Numbered from the stretch's first letter, positions 1 to 8,636 are shown. The stretch: DNA of 64,000 nucleotides from Sulfuriroseicoccus oceanibius (GCF_010681825.2 NZ_CP066776.1:1612001-1676000), one strand, 5' to 3'. Translations and numbers: made by a program. Notes: generated by a model not told the origin, from the letters alone.

Positions 1-5
1 ACCGG

Positions 6-1925
6 TTAAAATGGGTCGTCATTAGCTGGATCCGGCGCGGGTTCCTGAGCTTTTGGTGCTGGTGAGGCGGTACGTGACGGCGCATCTTCAGGGGGCGCAG
101 TATTCTTAAGACGATTTTGCAAGGCAAGCACTTCTTTTTGAAGAGCGAGCAAATCAGAAGCGGGGAGGGATGGGTCGCGCAGTCTAGCTTTTGCCACGCC
201 CAGTCGCGTGCGGATCGATTGACGGCGCAGCCTTTCCAAGGCGTCGAGCACGCAGTCTTGTAACTTTTCGGTAGGTAATGGCTTGTCCAGCACACCGAAG
301 AAGTACGCTTCTTGCTCGTTCGGGCGATGGCTTAACCACGCATTTACACTGCTAGGGTTGTCTGCGTCGAACTCTGCGTCGAGGATCTCAGTGAGGATTG
401 TGCCGTGTTCGACGTCGTCGAGCCATTCGCGTTTCCACTCAGAGGTGGCGATGATCTTGCGGCCCTTCTCTGAAGACAGGGCAATGTGGCAGAGCAGCTC
501 AAGCACTGCAGAGTTGATCGAGAACTTGGGGGCAACGGGTTCGGCGTCGTGTGGGATGTCGCCGCGGGCTTCGCTGGCAGCGGCACGGCTGCGCTCCTGG
601 TTTTGGCTGCGGCTGCGGGCGGTTGCGACTTCTTTCATCAGCAACTTGTCATCCACACCGAGGCGGGCGGAGACTTTGTGCACCACGGTCTCACGCAACA
701 TTTTGTCCGATAGTTCGCCAATCTTCTCCGCCAGTTCGCGCGCCAGTCGCGTGCGGTCACCGACATCGCTCATATTGATCTCCGACACCTTGTGCCCGAG
801 CAGGTAGTCGTAGAAGTCCACCGCGTTGTCGATCAGTTGGCGGAAGGCGTCGACGCCATCGCGCTGGATGAAGGAATCCGGGTCATCCCCTTGAGGCAGG
901 CGGGCAACGCGGACGACCAGCCCAGCATCTGCGAGCTCTTTTTGCGAGCGTTCGGCAGCTTTGACTCCTGCGGCATCTCCATCGTAGCAGATGACGACGG
1001 TTTCCGTGTAGCGGCGCAGCATGCGTGCGTGATCCGGAGTGAAGGCAGTGCCGAGTGGGGCGACGATGTTTTGCACGCCGTTCTCGCTGGCGGCGATCAG
1101 ATCGATCTGTCCCTCGCACAGGATGGCGTGCTTGGCCTGACCGATCGGGCGCTTGGCTTTGTTCAGTCCGAAAAGCAGCTTGCTCTTGTTGAAGACGATG
1201 GTCTCCGGTGAGTTGAGGTACTTTGCCATCTTCGACTCGGGGTCGAGCAGGCGGCCGGAGTAGCCGACGACGTCGTCGTAGTCGTTGAAGATGGGGAAGA
1301 TCAGGCGGTCGCGGAAGCGGGTGTAGAGTCCGCGTGACGGGTCGTGTTCGTCTCGCAGCGAGGCAATGCCGGCATCGACCAGGGCGCGGCCGCGCAGTCC
1401 TTGTTCACGGGCCCAGTCGAAGAATTCGCGATCGGATGCCGGGGCGTAGCCGATCATCCAGTTGAGCGCGGTGTCTCGTGAGAGTCCGCGGTTCTTCAGA
1501 TAGTCGCGGGCGTGTTGTGCATTCGGCGACTTGAGCAAAAGCTCGTGATAGTACTCGGCGGTTTTGCGCAGCGCGGTCAACGCTTGCGAGCGGCGCTTGA
1601 GCTTGGCTTCTTCTTTAGGGTCGAGTTGTTGTTCGACCAGTGCGATACCGGCGCGGTCCGCGAGCTTCTTGATGGTGTCCTGGAACGAGATGTTCTCGTA
1701 ATCCATGACGAAGCGGATGGCGGTACCTCCGGCGCCGCAGCCGAAGCACTTGAAGCTCTGGCGGCTGGGGCTGACGTAGAAGGAGGGTGTTTTTTCCTGA
1801 TGGAATGGGCAGTTGGCGCGGAAGTTGCCACCGACGCGCTTGAGCGGAAAGTAGCTTTCGACCAAGTCGACGATGTTCGTCGCTTGGAGCACTTGTTGAA
1901 TGGTTTCTTCCGCAATCCTCTTCAT
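6..1925 (-). CDS. dnaG: DNA primase DnaG
   Basis: Makes the RNA primers used at the replication fork. The N-terminal CHC2 zinc finger is visible with ligands Cys39, His42, Cys60 and Cys63 (motifs CPFHQEKTPSF and CFGCGAGG). The TOPRIM region follows, with CEGQIDLIAA and CYDGDAAG motifs carrying the catalytic acidic residues. The C-terminal third is helical and should bind the DnaB helicase; the extreme C-terminus is a Pro/Ala-rich tail. I chose the ATG at 1925 (639 residues) because MKRIAEETI matches the usual start of the family; an in-frame TTG at 1976 would add 17 residues. A GAGGA lies directly against this ATG, so the start is not decided by the ribosome site. Confidence 0.97.
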   Translation of the reverse strand: MKRIAEETIQQVLQATNIVDLVESYFPLKRVGGNFRANCPFHQEKTPSFYVSPSRQSFKCFGCGAGGTAIRFVMDYENISFQDTIKKLADRAGIALVEQQLDPKEEAKLKRRSQALTALRKTAEYYHELLLKSPNAQHARDYLKNRGLSRDTALNWMIGYAPASDREFFDWAREQGLRGRALVDAGIASLRDEHDPSRGLYTRFRDRLIFPIFNDYDDVVGYSGRLLDPESKMAKYLNSPETIVFNKSKLLFGLNKAKRPIGQAKHAILCEGQIDLIAASENGVQNIVAPLGTAFTPDHARMLRRYTETVVICYDGDAAGVKAAERSQKELADAGLVVRVARLPQGDDPDSFIQRDGVDAFRQLIDNAVDFYDYLLGHKVSEINMSDVGDRTRLARELAEKIGELSDKMLRETVVHKVSARLGVDDKLLMKEVATARSRSQNQERSRAAASEARGDIPHDAEPVAPKFSINSAVLELLCHIALSSEKGRKIIATSEWKREWLDDVEHGTILTEILDAEFDADNPSSVNAWLSHRPNEQEAYFFGVLDKPLPTEKLQDCVLDALERLRRQSIRTRLGVAKARLRDPSLPASDLLALQKEVLALQNRLKNTAPPEDAPSRTASPAPKAQEPAPDPANDDPF

Positions 1926-2023
1926 TCCTCGTGGGGCAAGACGGCAACTGAACACCGTATTAATGCCCTCTGCCAAGCGGTAACTACGAATTAGTCTGTG
2001 TTTTTGCCGATTGAGGCTGTGGC

Positions 2024-2476
2024 TTACACCTTTGCACGGCTCTTTTTCGGCGCTTTTTTAGTGATCTTCTTGCCCGCGGCGGGCTGCTTGCTCGCTTTTA
2101 CAGCCTTTTTCTTTGGGGAGCTGGCCTTGGCGGTCACTTTTTTCCCGGGAGTGGTCGACTGGATGGATGCTGTGATGGTCGACGTGTCGACGATTGAATT
2201 GGTTTCTCCCCATTCATTGGCGATGTAGTCGTCTGCGGCATCGTCGTTGAGCCACTGTCCGTCGGCGGTGAGGAACTTGTAGGCGAACCGTTGGTTGGCC
2301 GGAAGGCTGATGCTTGTCCCTAGATGCCCGCTCTTGCGCAGTGACAGCGTGTGAACGCCGGGCGTCCAGTCATTGAAATCACCGAGGACCGAGACGGCGA
2401 CGGTTGGATCTTCGAGTTTGAGTTTGAAGGTCACCTGGCAGCGTGCGCCGGTCTTGGAGAATGATTTGCTGATCAT
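2024..2476 (-). CDS. CBM48/AMPK-type glycogen-binding domain protein with Lys/Ala-rich tail
   Basis: The first 100 residues form a single glycogen-binding early-set domain like the N-terminal module of branching enzymes and the AMPK beta subunit. It shows the motifs VLGDFNDWTPG and AYKFLTADGQW and the closing NEWGETNSIVDT. No catalytic domain follows. Instead residues from about 110 to 150 are a basic low-complexity tail rich in Lys, Ala and Pro with KKAVKA and KKAPKK blocks, like histone H1-type tails. Such a tail would bind nucleic acid or polyphosphate, which is inference. It is on the same strand as dnaG with about 100 bases between them. The domain call is firm and the function unknown. 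Confidence 0.85.
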   Translation of the reverse strand: MISKSFSKTGARCQVTFKLKLEDPTVAVSVLGDFNDWTPGVHTLSLRKSGHLGTSISLPANQRFAYKFLTADGQWLNDDAADDYIANEWGETNSIVDTSTITASIQSTTPGKKVTAKASSPKKKAVKASKQPAAGKKITKKAPKKSRAKV

Positions 2477-2618
2477 TGTTTCGCTTCTGTGTTGAGTGTT
2501 GGGGCGGTGAATATGTCACCGGGGTTTGTTATTCAGATGTAAAAAATATGACGTAATCAGAAATCGTGCCGATTTGGTAGGATTTTTGATTTGTCGGTGA
2601 TTTGTATTGAGGGGGATA

Positions 2619-2654
2619 CAAAAAAAGCGGGCCGCCCGGAGTGGGCGACCCGCT
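2619..2654 (-). terminator. Rho-independent terminator of the gluconolactonase-like gene
   Basis: Read on the minus strand, AGCGGGTCGCCC and GGGCGGCCCGCT form a hairpin followed by seven T. It lies 20 to 50 bases past the stop of the SMP-30 gene. Confidence 0.85.
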
Positions 2655-2672
2655 GAGAGGAGGTGGCTGGTC

Positions 2673-3539
2673 TCAACCTTTGAATTGTGGTTGGGGGGCG
2701 CCGGTGGCACCGACTCCGCGCACGACAAAAAGACTGCCGGCTTGATCTTCTTCGATGGATTTGTGGATTCCGGTGGTGACGTAGAGGTCTGTCATGTCCG
2801 GTCCGCCGAAGGCGACGGCGGTGGTTTCGACACATGGGAAGTCGATGCGGCGCTCGCACTCGCCGGTGGCGGGGTCGATGCAGAGAACGCATCCGCCGTG
2901 ACAGAAGGCGACCCACAGACGGTCCTGGGTGTCGATTGCCATGCCGTCTGGTGACGCGTCGACCATGGGGTCTGTGTCTGCGACGTCGCGGCGGTTGGTC
3001 AGCGAGCCGGTGGTGGAATCGTAGTCGAACGCGCTGATCTTGCGGGTGGCGGTATCGATGTAGAAGCAGGTGGAGCCGTCTTTGCTCCAGACGATGCCAT
3101 TGGAGTTAGTGACGTTTTCCACCACTTTGGTGATGGAGTGATCGGGATCTACGCGGTAGAGGGCTGCTTCCGGTTTCTTGACCATCGAGATGGTGCCGGC
3201 GAAGAGCCTGCCGTCCGGCGCGCATTTGCCGTCGTTGAAGCGGTGCGTTTCGATACCGGCTTCCGGATCTCCGATGGTGGTGAGAGATCCGTCAGTGACA
3301 TTCAGGATGTGGATGCCGTTGTCGCCGCCGATGATCAGATCGTCCGATCCGTAGCGGGGGACGACGAAGCCGACGCGCTCGCCGACTTCCCACGATTGTT
3401 CATCGCCGGAGGCGGGGTCGAATGAGACGACGGTGTGTTGCTCGATATCGACGTAGAAGAGTCGTTGTTTTTCAGCGTGCCAGATCGGGCCTTCGCCCCA
3501 GGTGGAGATGCGGCTGCCAATGCGTTCGGGATGGGTCAT
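2673..3539 (-). CDS. SMP-30/gluconolactonase/LRE-like beta-propeller protein
   Basis: A six-bladed propeller of the SMP-30/gluconolactonase family, 288 residues, the usual length. The likely reaction is hydrolysis of an aldonolactone using one divalent metal. The three metal ligands expected in the family are visible: Glu in WGEGPIWH near the N-terminus, Asn in NSNGIVW and Asp in ASPDGMAID. There is no signal peptide, so it should be cytoplasmic. It diverges from rex across a 184-base intergenic region and has its own terminator. The substrate cannot be told from sequence; L-arabinolactone, gluconolactone and other sugar lactones are all possible. Confidence 0.9.
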   Translation of the reverse strand: MTHPERIGSRISTWGEGPIWHAEKQRLFYVDIEQHTVVSFDPASGDEQSWEVGERVGFVVPRYGSDDLIIGGDNGIHILNVTDGSLTTIGDPEAGIETHRFNDGKCAPDGRLFAGTISMVKKPEAALYRVDPDHSITKVVENVTNSNGIVWSKDGSTCFYIDTATRKISAFDYDSTTGSLTNRRDVADTDPMVDASPDGMAIDTQDRLWVAFCHGGCVLCIDPATGECERRIDFPCVETTAVAFGGPDMTDLYVTTGIHKSIEEDQAGSLFVVRGVGATGAPQPQFKG

Positions 3540-3626
3540 GGTCAGAGAATGTTTAGGTGGATCTTGCGGGGCATTGTGGCGCGTCGGGCTGGTGGGGCAA
3601 CGGGTTTTCGAGGAAAATTCGAGTCA

Positions 3627-3652
3627 TGTGAAAAAGTTCGGGATTTTTCACA
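3627..3652. promoter_or_regulatory. Operator-like inverted repeat between gluconolactonase gene and rex
   Basis: TGTGAAAAA and TTTTTCACA are perfect inverted arms separated by 8 bases, 72 bases upstream of rex and 88 bases upstream of the divergent gene. The arms contain TGTGAA/TTCACA, the core of Rex boxes, but the gap between the hexamers is 14 rather than 4, that is one extra helical turn. It may be an autoregulatory Rex site or a CRP/FNR-type site with added spacing. Confidence 0.45.
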
Positions 3653-3723
3653 AGTGGCGGCGATAGTAGGCCGCAGTCCGGCGGGATCGTGAGTTATTCC
3701 TCGGAATTGCGCACGATTTAATT

Positions 3724-4359
3724 ATGAGCGACCAGCCCACCAATTTGACCGTTCCGAAGAAGACTCTGTACCGGTTGTCGATCTACCAACGTTGCTTGCG
3801 ACGATTGGAGGAGAGCGGTGTGGAAACGGTGTCGTCCGAGTCGCTGGCCGGAGTTGCCGGGGTGAAGTCGACCCAGCTGCGCAAGGACCTGGCTTGTCTC
3901 GGGCAGTTCGGGATTCGGGGGATCGGCTACGAGGTGGCAGGGCTGACGGCTATGATCCACGATGTGCTGGGGCGCAACCGGCTGAAGCCCGTGGTGTTGG
4001 TCGGTGCTGGTAATTTGGGCTCTGCCTTGCTGCGCTATGGAGGCTTCCGCAAAGAGGGCTTCGAGATTATCGCCGCGTTTGATACCGATGATGAGAGCGT
4101 TGGGCGCGAGGTGGATGGGGTGAAGGTGTTGCACCAGAATGAGCTTGAGCAGGTGATGCGTGAGCATCGGGTGAAGATGGCGATTCTGGCCGTGCCGGGG
4201 GGGGCGGCGCAAAAGGTGACCGACAACCTGGTGGACAGCGGAGTGCAGGCGATTTTGAACTTTTCACCAGCGGTGCTCGAAGTGCCCGAAGATGTCGTGG
4301 TGAAGAGCGTGGACTTGGCCGTGGAGCTCGAGAACTTGAGCTACTTCGTGCGGGATTAA
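3724..4359 (+). CDS. rex: Redox-sensing transcriptional repressor Rex
   Basis: Rex senses the NADH/NAD+ ratio and represses fermentative and respiratory genes when NAD+ is high. Residues 11-70 hold the winged-helix DNA-binding domain with the family motif KSTQLRKDLACLG and the linker GIRGIGYEV. The Rossmann fold begins at VLVGAGNLGSALL (GAGNLG at 94-99), followed by AAFDTD, which selects the NADH ribose. The C-terminal helix ends in LENLSYFVRD. Length (211) is typical. It is first of four co-directional genes, followed by tonB-, exbB- and exbD-like genes. An operator-like inverted repeat lies just upstream. Confidence 0.97.
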   Translation: MSDQPTNLTVPKKTLYRLSIYQRCLRRLEESGVETVSSESLAGVAGVKSTQLRKDLACLGQFGIRGIGYEVAGLTAMIHDVLGRNRLKPVVLVGAGNLGSALLRYGGFRKEGFEIIAAFDTDDESVGREVDGVKVLHQNELEQVMREHRVKMAILAVPGGAAQKVTDNLVDSGVQAILNFSPAVLEVPEDVVVKSVDLAVELENLSYFVRD

Positions 4360-4365
4360 TCGGCT

Positions 4366-4400
4366 GTCACACAATCCGCACAAGGGGAGGCTTGTGTGAC
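4366..4400. repeat. Inverted repeat between rex and the TonB-like gene
   Basis: GTCACACAA and TTGTGTGAC are perfect inverted arms with a 17-base loop, starting 7 bases after the rex stop. No T-run follows, so it is more likely an operator or attenuator hairpin than a terminator. The CACAA/TTGTG cores resemble Rex half-sites. Confidence 0.5.
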
Positions 4401-4444
4401 GCTGACGTGCAGCGTATGAATCCGGCGCGGATTCTTTGATTTCC

Positions 4445-5626
4445 ATGTTGGTTCGTCCCCTCCATTTGTGGCTTGGAGCAGTTTGCTCTGTGATCGCGGT
4501 CTTTATGATCGTGGTGGCGATGGATGTGTTGTGGACGTTGGTTCTCAAACAACGCGACGAGATGCCCGTGGAGGAAATTGTGGCCGCTGAGCCGGACAAA
4601 GAGGCGGACGCGGTTACCGAGGATTTGGCGGCGGAGGATCAGGAACCGGACAAAGAAGTGGCGGAGGTGATGATTTTGCCGCCGACGAGTTTTGTGGTGC
4701 GCGCTGCCGAGGATCTGCCCGCCGAATGGGAAGAAGAGGTTCTGGTGGAAGAAGAAATAGTGGAGCCGAGGAAGCGGTTCACAGAATTTAGCGAGGCGGT
4801 TGGCATGAAATCGCTGACGCCGCCTGAGGACACGGATCGGATTAGTTCGGAGGACATGGCTGCTGGATCTTCGATGGATGCCGCGGATCCGAATGGCGAG
4901 GACGTGCCAACGACTGCTGATGGGCGGGCCGATGACCGTTTGGCATCGCTGATCGATAGTCAGCTAGGCAATGCGGACAGCCCTGGAAATGGTGGTGAAG
5001 GGGATGGATCGGGCGCGGTGGAGACACCTCCGACCGAGGTGGTGCCGGTAGCTGATACCGTGGATGTGAATGAGGGGGCGTCCAAGTCCGTGGACGAAGT
5101 GGAAGCAATTCCAGGATTGGATCAGGTGGCGGTAGAGTTCCGTGACGGACAAGTGGATGGGGAAGGCGAGGGGGATACCGAGTTGGATGAAAGTGGCGCG
5201 GGACAACCGCAAACCGCTCAGATGGCGGGAGGGTCCGGCGATGTGCAGCGTATCAAGCGCCGATTCAAGGGGCGCACCAACCGCAATGGAATCGATAGCT
5301 TGGCGGCGCGGGGGACTGCGTCGGGGCGGTATTTGGCGGCTATTTCAAAGCGTATCACCCGCAACTGGCAGAGGGCGTGCCACGATCCGGTGAACGGCCA
5401 GCACATTACCAATGGCATGATCAAAACCACGGTCACTGTCGGTCGCGACGGCAGCGTGGATCGCGTCGTGGTCGAGTACGCGGAGGGAGCGACGACCGTG
5501 CAGCAGAACTTTACCCGGGAAGCGGTGGAGAATACGAAACTTCCGGCATTCCCAGACGACTTCCGCGACGAGGTCGGTGACGAGCCCATTGAGGTGGAGT
5601 TTGATTTCCTCTTTTTCGTTCGTTGA
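4445..5626 (+). CDS. TonB-like energy transducer protein
   Basis: A single membrane segment lies at about residues 6-30. A long acidic, Glu/Asp/Gly-rich periplasmic linker follows to about residue 270. The C-terminal 110 residues form a TonB-C-like domain running from YLAAISKRITRNWQ to the end, with the core TTVTVGRDGSVDRV. The protein would carry energy from the ExbB/ExbD motor encoded directly downstream to outer-membrane receptors. At 393 residues it is longer than a typical TonB (about 240) and has a Glu-rich rather than Pro-rich linker. I chose ATG 4445; an in-frame TTG lies 9 bases upstream. No strong ribosome site is seen. TolA is an alternative name for the same role. Confidence 0.8.
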   Translation: MLVRPLHLWLGAVCSVIAVFMIVVAMDVLWTLVLKQRDEMPVEEIVAAEPDKEADAVTEDLAAEDQEPDKEVAEVMILPPTSFVVRAAEDLPAEWEEEVLVEEEIVEPRKRFTEFSEAVGMKSLTPPEDTDRISSEDMAAGSSMDAADPNGEDVPTTADGRADDRLASLIDSQLGNADSPGNGGEGDGSGAVETPPTEVVPVADTVDVNEGASKSVDEVEAIPGLDQVAVEFRDGQVDGEGEGDTELDESGAGQPQTAQMAGGSGDVQRIKRRFKGRTNRNGIDSLAARGTASGRYLAAISKRITRNWQRACHDPVNGQHITNGMIKTTVTVGRDGSVDRVVVEYAEGATTVQQNFTREAVENTKLPAFPDDFRDEVGDEPIEVEFDFLFFVR

Positions 5627-5673
5627 GCCCGCTGATTCTTAATCCCTTTCGAGCCTTTAAACCTATTTAATCC

Positions 5674-6366
5674 ATGAACTTCATGACCCCATTTATTGTT
5701 GCCAACACCGTGCTTTATAGTTCGATCGGTGAGTTTTTCGAGCAGGGCGGTTTCTTCCTGTGGCTGATTCTTGCTTGTGGTGTCGGTTTGATTTTCATCA
5801 TCGCAGTGCGCGCGTTTGCGATGCGTACCGACCGTACGATGCCTCCGGGGTTGTGGAAGGCATTGGGCCAAGCGGCGGGGCAGGACGGCAAGCCGACCAT
5901 GGAGCCGTTGTATGCTGAGTTGGACAAGAGCGAAGATGAGTCGCCGCTGCGTGAGATCATCGTGACGGCCTTTGATGAGGCGAACCTCGGGGCAACCGAG
6001 GAGGAAGTGGGCAAGGCGGTGGAGGTCAAAGCACGCCGGATGATGGTGGCGATGCAGTGGGGTCTCAGCGCGATGGAAGTGATCATCACGATCAGTCCGT
6101 TGCTGGGGCTGTTGGGAACGGCTGCGGGATTGGTGCAGGTGTTTGGCGGGCTCTCCGAGGCGGACAAGGATGTTGGCGAGATTGCCTTTGGTATCGGGCG
6201 GGCATTGTCCACAACGATTGCCGGTTTGGCTGTGGCAGTTCCGGCGGTGATCGCGCATTCGGCGATTACCCGCAAGGTGGAGCTGCGCGCGACCGAAGCA
6301 GAGGTCGCGTTGCTCGGCTTGGTGAGCAATTTGAACCGCGCACGCCGCAAGGGAGACGCGGCTTAA
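5674..6366 (+). CDS. exbB: MotA/TolQ/ExbB proton channel family protein
   Basis: Inner-membrane proton channel subunit that powers TonB-like proteins. Membrane segments are seen near residues 20-45 (FFLWLILACGVGLIFII), about 130-160 (VIITISPLLGLLGTAAGLVQ) and about 170-200 (STTIAGLAVAVPAVIAH). The SPLLGLLGTAAG and IGRALSTTIAGLAVAVPA motifs are the family hallmark. Length 230 is usual. It sits 47 bases after the TonB-like gene and 42 bases before the ExbD gene, so the three genes should form one complex. ExbB and TolQ cannot be separated by sequence alone; TonB context favours ExbB. Confidence 0.93.
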   Translation: MNFMTPFIVANTVLYSSIGEFFEQGGFFLWLILACGVGLIFIIAVRAFAMRTDRTMPPGLWKALGQAAGQDGKPTMEPLYAELDKSEDESPLREIIVTAFDEANLGATEEEVGKAVEVKARRMMVAMQWGLSAMEVIITISPLLGLLGTAAGLVQVFGGLSEADKDVGEIAFGIGRALSTTIAGLAVAVPAVIAHSAITRKVELRATEAEVALLGLVSNLNRARRKGDAA

Positions 6367-6408
6367 GCATCGTCAGATGGAGATTCGACCGACTCTACAT
6401 TTCAAGCC

Positions 6409-6894
6409 ATGAACATTCTCACCCGAAAACGTCATCGTCCGGTCGTGCCGGTGTTGTCGATGATCGATATTCTGGCGATCTTGCTGATTTTCTTCGTCGT
6501 GACGATGCAGTTCAAGACGGAGGACGATCAGGATCAGGCCTCGGAGTCGGCACAAACGACGACGGAGGAACAAACTGTGGTCGAGCGGCGGTTGGATATT
6601 GAGTTGCCGACTGCATCGAACATTGGCGGAACCGCTGCAGCACCGGCTGATGTGGTGATTTCAATCGACCAGCAGGGCAAGGTTTTCGTGGACGGCAACG
6701 AAGCGCCGACGCCGCTGGAGATGCATGCCTTGCTCGAAGAACGCAAAGTGATGAGCAATGGACTGGCTCGGTTTGAACTTGAGCCGGACCGTCGCGCGCC
6801 ACTGGGGACTCTGATTACAGTGTGGGACGTGCTGACGGCGGCTGGAATTGATGTAAAGGACGTGCCGGCGCGATTGCAGGGGGCTGCGGAGTAG
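6409..6894 (+). CDS. exbD: Biopolymer transporter ExbD/TolR
   Basis: Small single-span partner of ExbB. After a basic N-terminus, the membrane helix is SMIDILAILLIFFVVTMQF with the proton-carrying Asp at residue 20. A periplasmic domain of about 120 residues follows, including VVISIDQQGKVFVDG. Length 161 is slightly above the usual 140 because of a Glu/Thr-rich stretch after the helix. It is last in the rex-tonB-exbB-exbD run. Confidence 0.92.
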   Translation: MNILTRKRHRPVVPVLSMIDILAILLIFFVVTMQFKTEDDQDQASESAQTTTEEQTVVERRLDIELPTASNIGGTAAAPADVVISIDQQGKVFVDGNEAPTPLEMHALLEERKVMSNGLARFELEPDRRAPLGTLITVWDVLTAAGIDVKDVPARLQGAAE

Positions 6895-7312
6895 GTCGCT
6901 GCGTGTGGCGGAACCGGACGTGGTTCGTTTTCTGGGGGGGCGCAGATGGCGCGGATTCGCGCGAATTTTCTCTAGAAGGAGGAGGTGTGCCGACGCTGTG
7001 TGAGTGGCCCTCGGGTAGGTCGTTGGCTTCGTCGGTATCTCACGCTCGGCCGGCTGGGGGGGGGGATTGCGGAAAACCCAGGGTGTGGTCGCCTGGGGCT
7101 CCCGTCACCCTGGGCTGGTTTGCGAGTCCCTTTCAGGGACGGCCCGCCGTGGGGGGCGCCGAACGGTGCTGCGTCGGACGGACCTCTTTATCCTTATCGT
7201 TATCCAGATCCTGATCGGAGCGCAGCGACTCCACGACAACCTTTCGGCGACACAACCGAATAGGTAGAGATTCGCCTGATGATGATCGAACCTCGGGGCG
7301 GTTGGCAAATGC
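6895..7312. other. Intergenic region with a two-copy palindromic repeat
   Basis: No credible gene. It holds copy 1 of a repeat whose second copy is near 50.7 kb (core 7073-7140). Arms CCCAGGGTG (7077-7085) and CACCCTGGG (7106-7114) form a hairpin. A TTATCC-rich low-complexity patch at 7195-7218 resembles patches near 36.3 and 51.2 kb. Confidence 0.7.
7031..7142. repeat. Palindromic interspersed repeat, copy 1
   Basis: The core 7073-7140 is nearly identical to 50701-50769, with two substitutions in the first 55 bases. Similarity extends upstream through GCTCGGCCGG. The centre is a hairpin with 9-bp arms. The sequence is not coding: readings in several frames are open but have no start context. 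Confidence 0.75.
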
Positions 7313-7813
7313 TTAGCGGGATGCGTGTTGGCGGTCGGCCTGCTCGAACTGGGCGATGACGGATTCTTTGGTCAGCATGATGATGGTGCAGACTCCGAGA
7401 GCTGTGCCGACGGGGATGCTCAGGCAGTTGAGTCCGCTGACGATGAGGCAGAAGATGCGGTTCTTGCGCTTGAGGAGCGATAGGCCGCAGATGGTCTCAA
7501 TTGCCACGAATCCGAGGATGATGATTCCGATGGCCAGATAGAACCAACCCAAGGTGTCGAACATCTCCGTCACTATTCCGGGGGGAGGGGAGGCGTTCAT
7601 GTCGGGCCCGCCTTGCATGGGGTCGATGTTGGTGATGCTATTCATCAAGGTGAATTGGAGCATCAGAAATGGAATGGCGAGCAGGTAAAGCCCGGCGAAG
7701 ATGAAGTGGAAGATAGCCAACAGCTTGAGATTCTCGTTGTCCCTGCGTGCGGGATCTGTGGGCGAAGGCGTGTACAGCGGCGGTCCCTGTGGCGGCGGTG
7801 TGTTTGAGTTCAT
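7313..7813 (-). CDS. Small multi-span membrane protein, unknown function
   Basis: I do not recognise a named family. The 166-residue protein starts with a Pro-rich cytoplasmic segment and has hydrophobic segments at about residues 30-52 (IFHFIFAGLYLLAIPFLML), 88-110 (FYLAIGIIILGFVAIET) and 120-145 (CLIVSGLNCLSIPVGTALGV), so three to four membrane spans. The pattern LLAIFHFIFAGL is shared with small four-helix proteins common in Verrucomicrobia and Bacteroidetes, which is from memory. It lies upstream of repeats and next to, on the same strand as, the amidase gene. Confidence 0.75.
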   Translation of the reverse strand: MNSNTPPPQGPPLYTPSPTDPARRDNENLKLLAIFHFIFAGLYLLAIPFLMLQFTLMNSITNIDPMQGGPDMNASPPPGIVTEMFDTLGWFYLAIGIIILGFVAIETICGLSLLKRKNRIFCLIVSGLNCLSIPVGTALGVCTIIMLTKESVIAQFEQADRQHASR

Positions 7814-7870
7814 GCTGAAGGTTTAGCATCAACCACCAGCCGGAGGGCATGAGAATGTTGTTCTCAAATT

Positions 7871-8518
7871 CTAATACCCGAAATAACGAGCGATGCCCTC
7901 TGCGATGAGCTTCGAAATGGCGCGCTGGTACCAGGCCGAGTTGGCGCGCTTACGCTCCCATGAGTTGGAGATAAACCCACATTCGACCAGAATGGCAGGG
8001 TGTTTGGTGTCGCGCAGGACTTTGAAATTTCGGCGACGGATGCCACGGTCCTTGCTGCGGACGTGCTCCATCATGGCGGTCTGGACGTTGGAGGCGAGCT
8101 TTCGCCCTTTTCGGCTGAGGTAGTAGGTCTCGATGCCGCGCACCGAGCGGTTGGTCGATGCATTGTAGTGAATACTGACGAAGATGGCTTTGGGGTAACG
8201 GTTGGCGATCTGTGCGCGTTCGCTGAACGGTACGAACTTATCCGTGCGGCGGGTCATGACGGTGCGAAAGCCGCGGCGTTTGAGTTCTTTTTCGAGCTCC
8301 TTGGCGGTGGCCAGAGCGACCCTGCTCTCTCGAACGCCTCCCCAGTAGGCGCCTTTGTCGATCCCTCCGTGCCCAGCGTCGATGACAATCACGGTGCGCG
8401 CGACCGCAGTCCCAATGAACACGAGTGCCACCATCAGAGCGCACCACCATCCGGAAGAGGAGGTGCGCAGGGAGGCATGGGCTGGGCGCGGGTACGGCAT
8501 CGGGGGGGGATTGCTCAA
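7871..8518 (-). CDS. N-acetylmuramoyl-L-alanine amidase (Amidase_3 family)
   Basis: Zinc amidase that cuts the bond between MurNAc and the stem peptide of peptidoglycan. A hydrophobic N-terminal segment at about residues 24-42 (WWCALMVALVFIGTAVA) is a signal or anchor. The catalytic domain shows the zinc ligands His in VIDAGHGG, Glu in VRESRVA and His in SIHYNAS, and the catalytic Glu in ILVECGFISN. The family core is complete in 215 residues with no SPOR, AMIN or LysM domain, so targeting must come from elsewhere. An ATG at 8518 is used; the first 20 residues are Pro-rich. Confidence 0.93.
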   Translation of the reverse strand: MSNPPPMPYPRPAHASLRTSSSGWWCALMVALVFIGTAVARTVIVIDAGHGGIDKGAYWGGVRESRVALATAKELEKELKRRGFRTVMTRRTDKFVPFSERAQIANRYPKAIFVSIHYNASTNRSVRGIETYYLSRKGRKLASNVQTAMMEHVRSKDRGIRRRNFKVLRDTKHPAILVECGFISNSWERKRANSAWYQRAISKLIAEGIARYFGY

Positions 8519-8636
8519 TTAGTTTGGATTTCCAAAATAGTGGCCACAGCTTGCACAAGCAGCGGGGGCGATGCACGTAGAAATTTGCGTTCTTTCCGTG
8601 GAAATTGTGCAGATTTCGGGCTAGGTGTCCTGCGCT

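Noticed and set aside
6903-7267. Protein-coding genes in the 7-kb gap
   Set aside because: Frames there cross the palindromic repeat and lack starts or codon bias.
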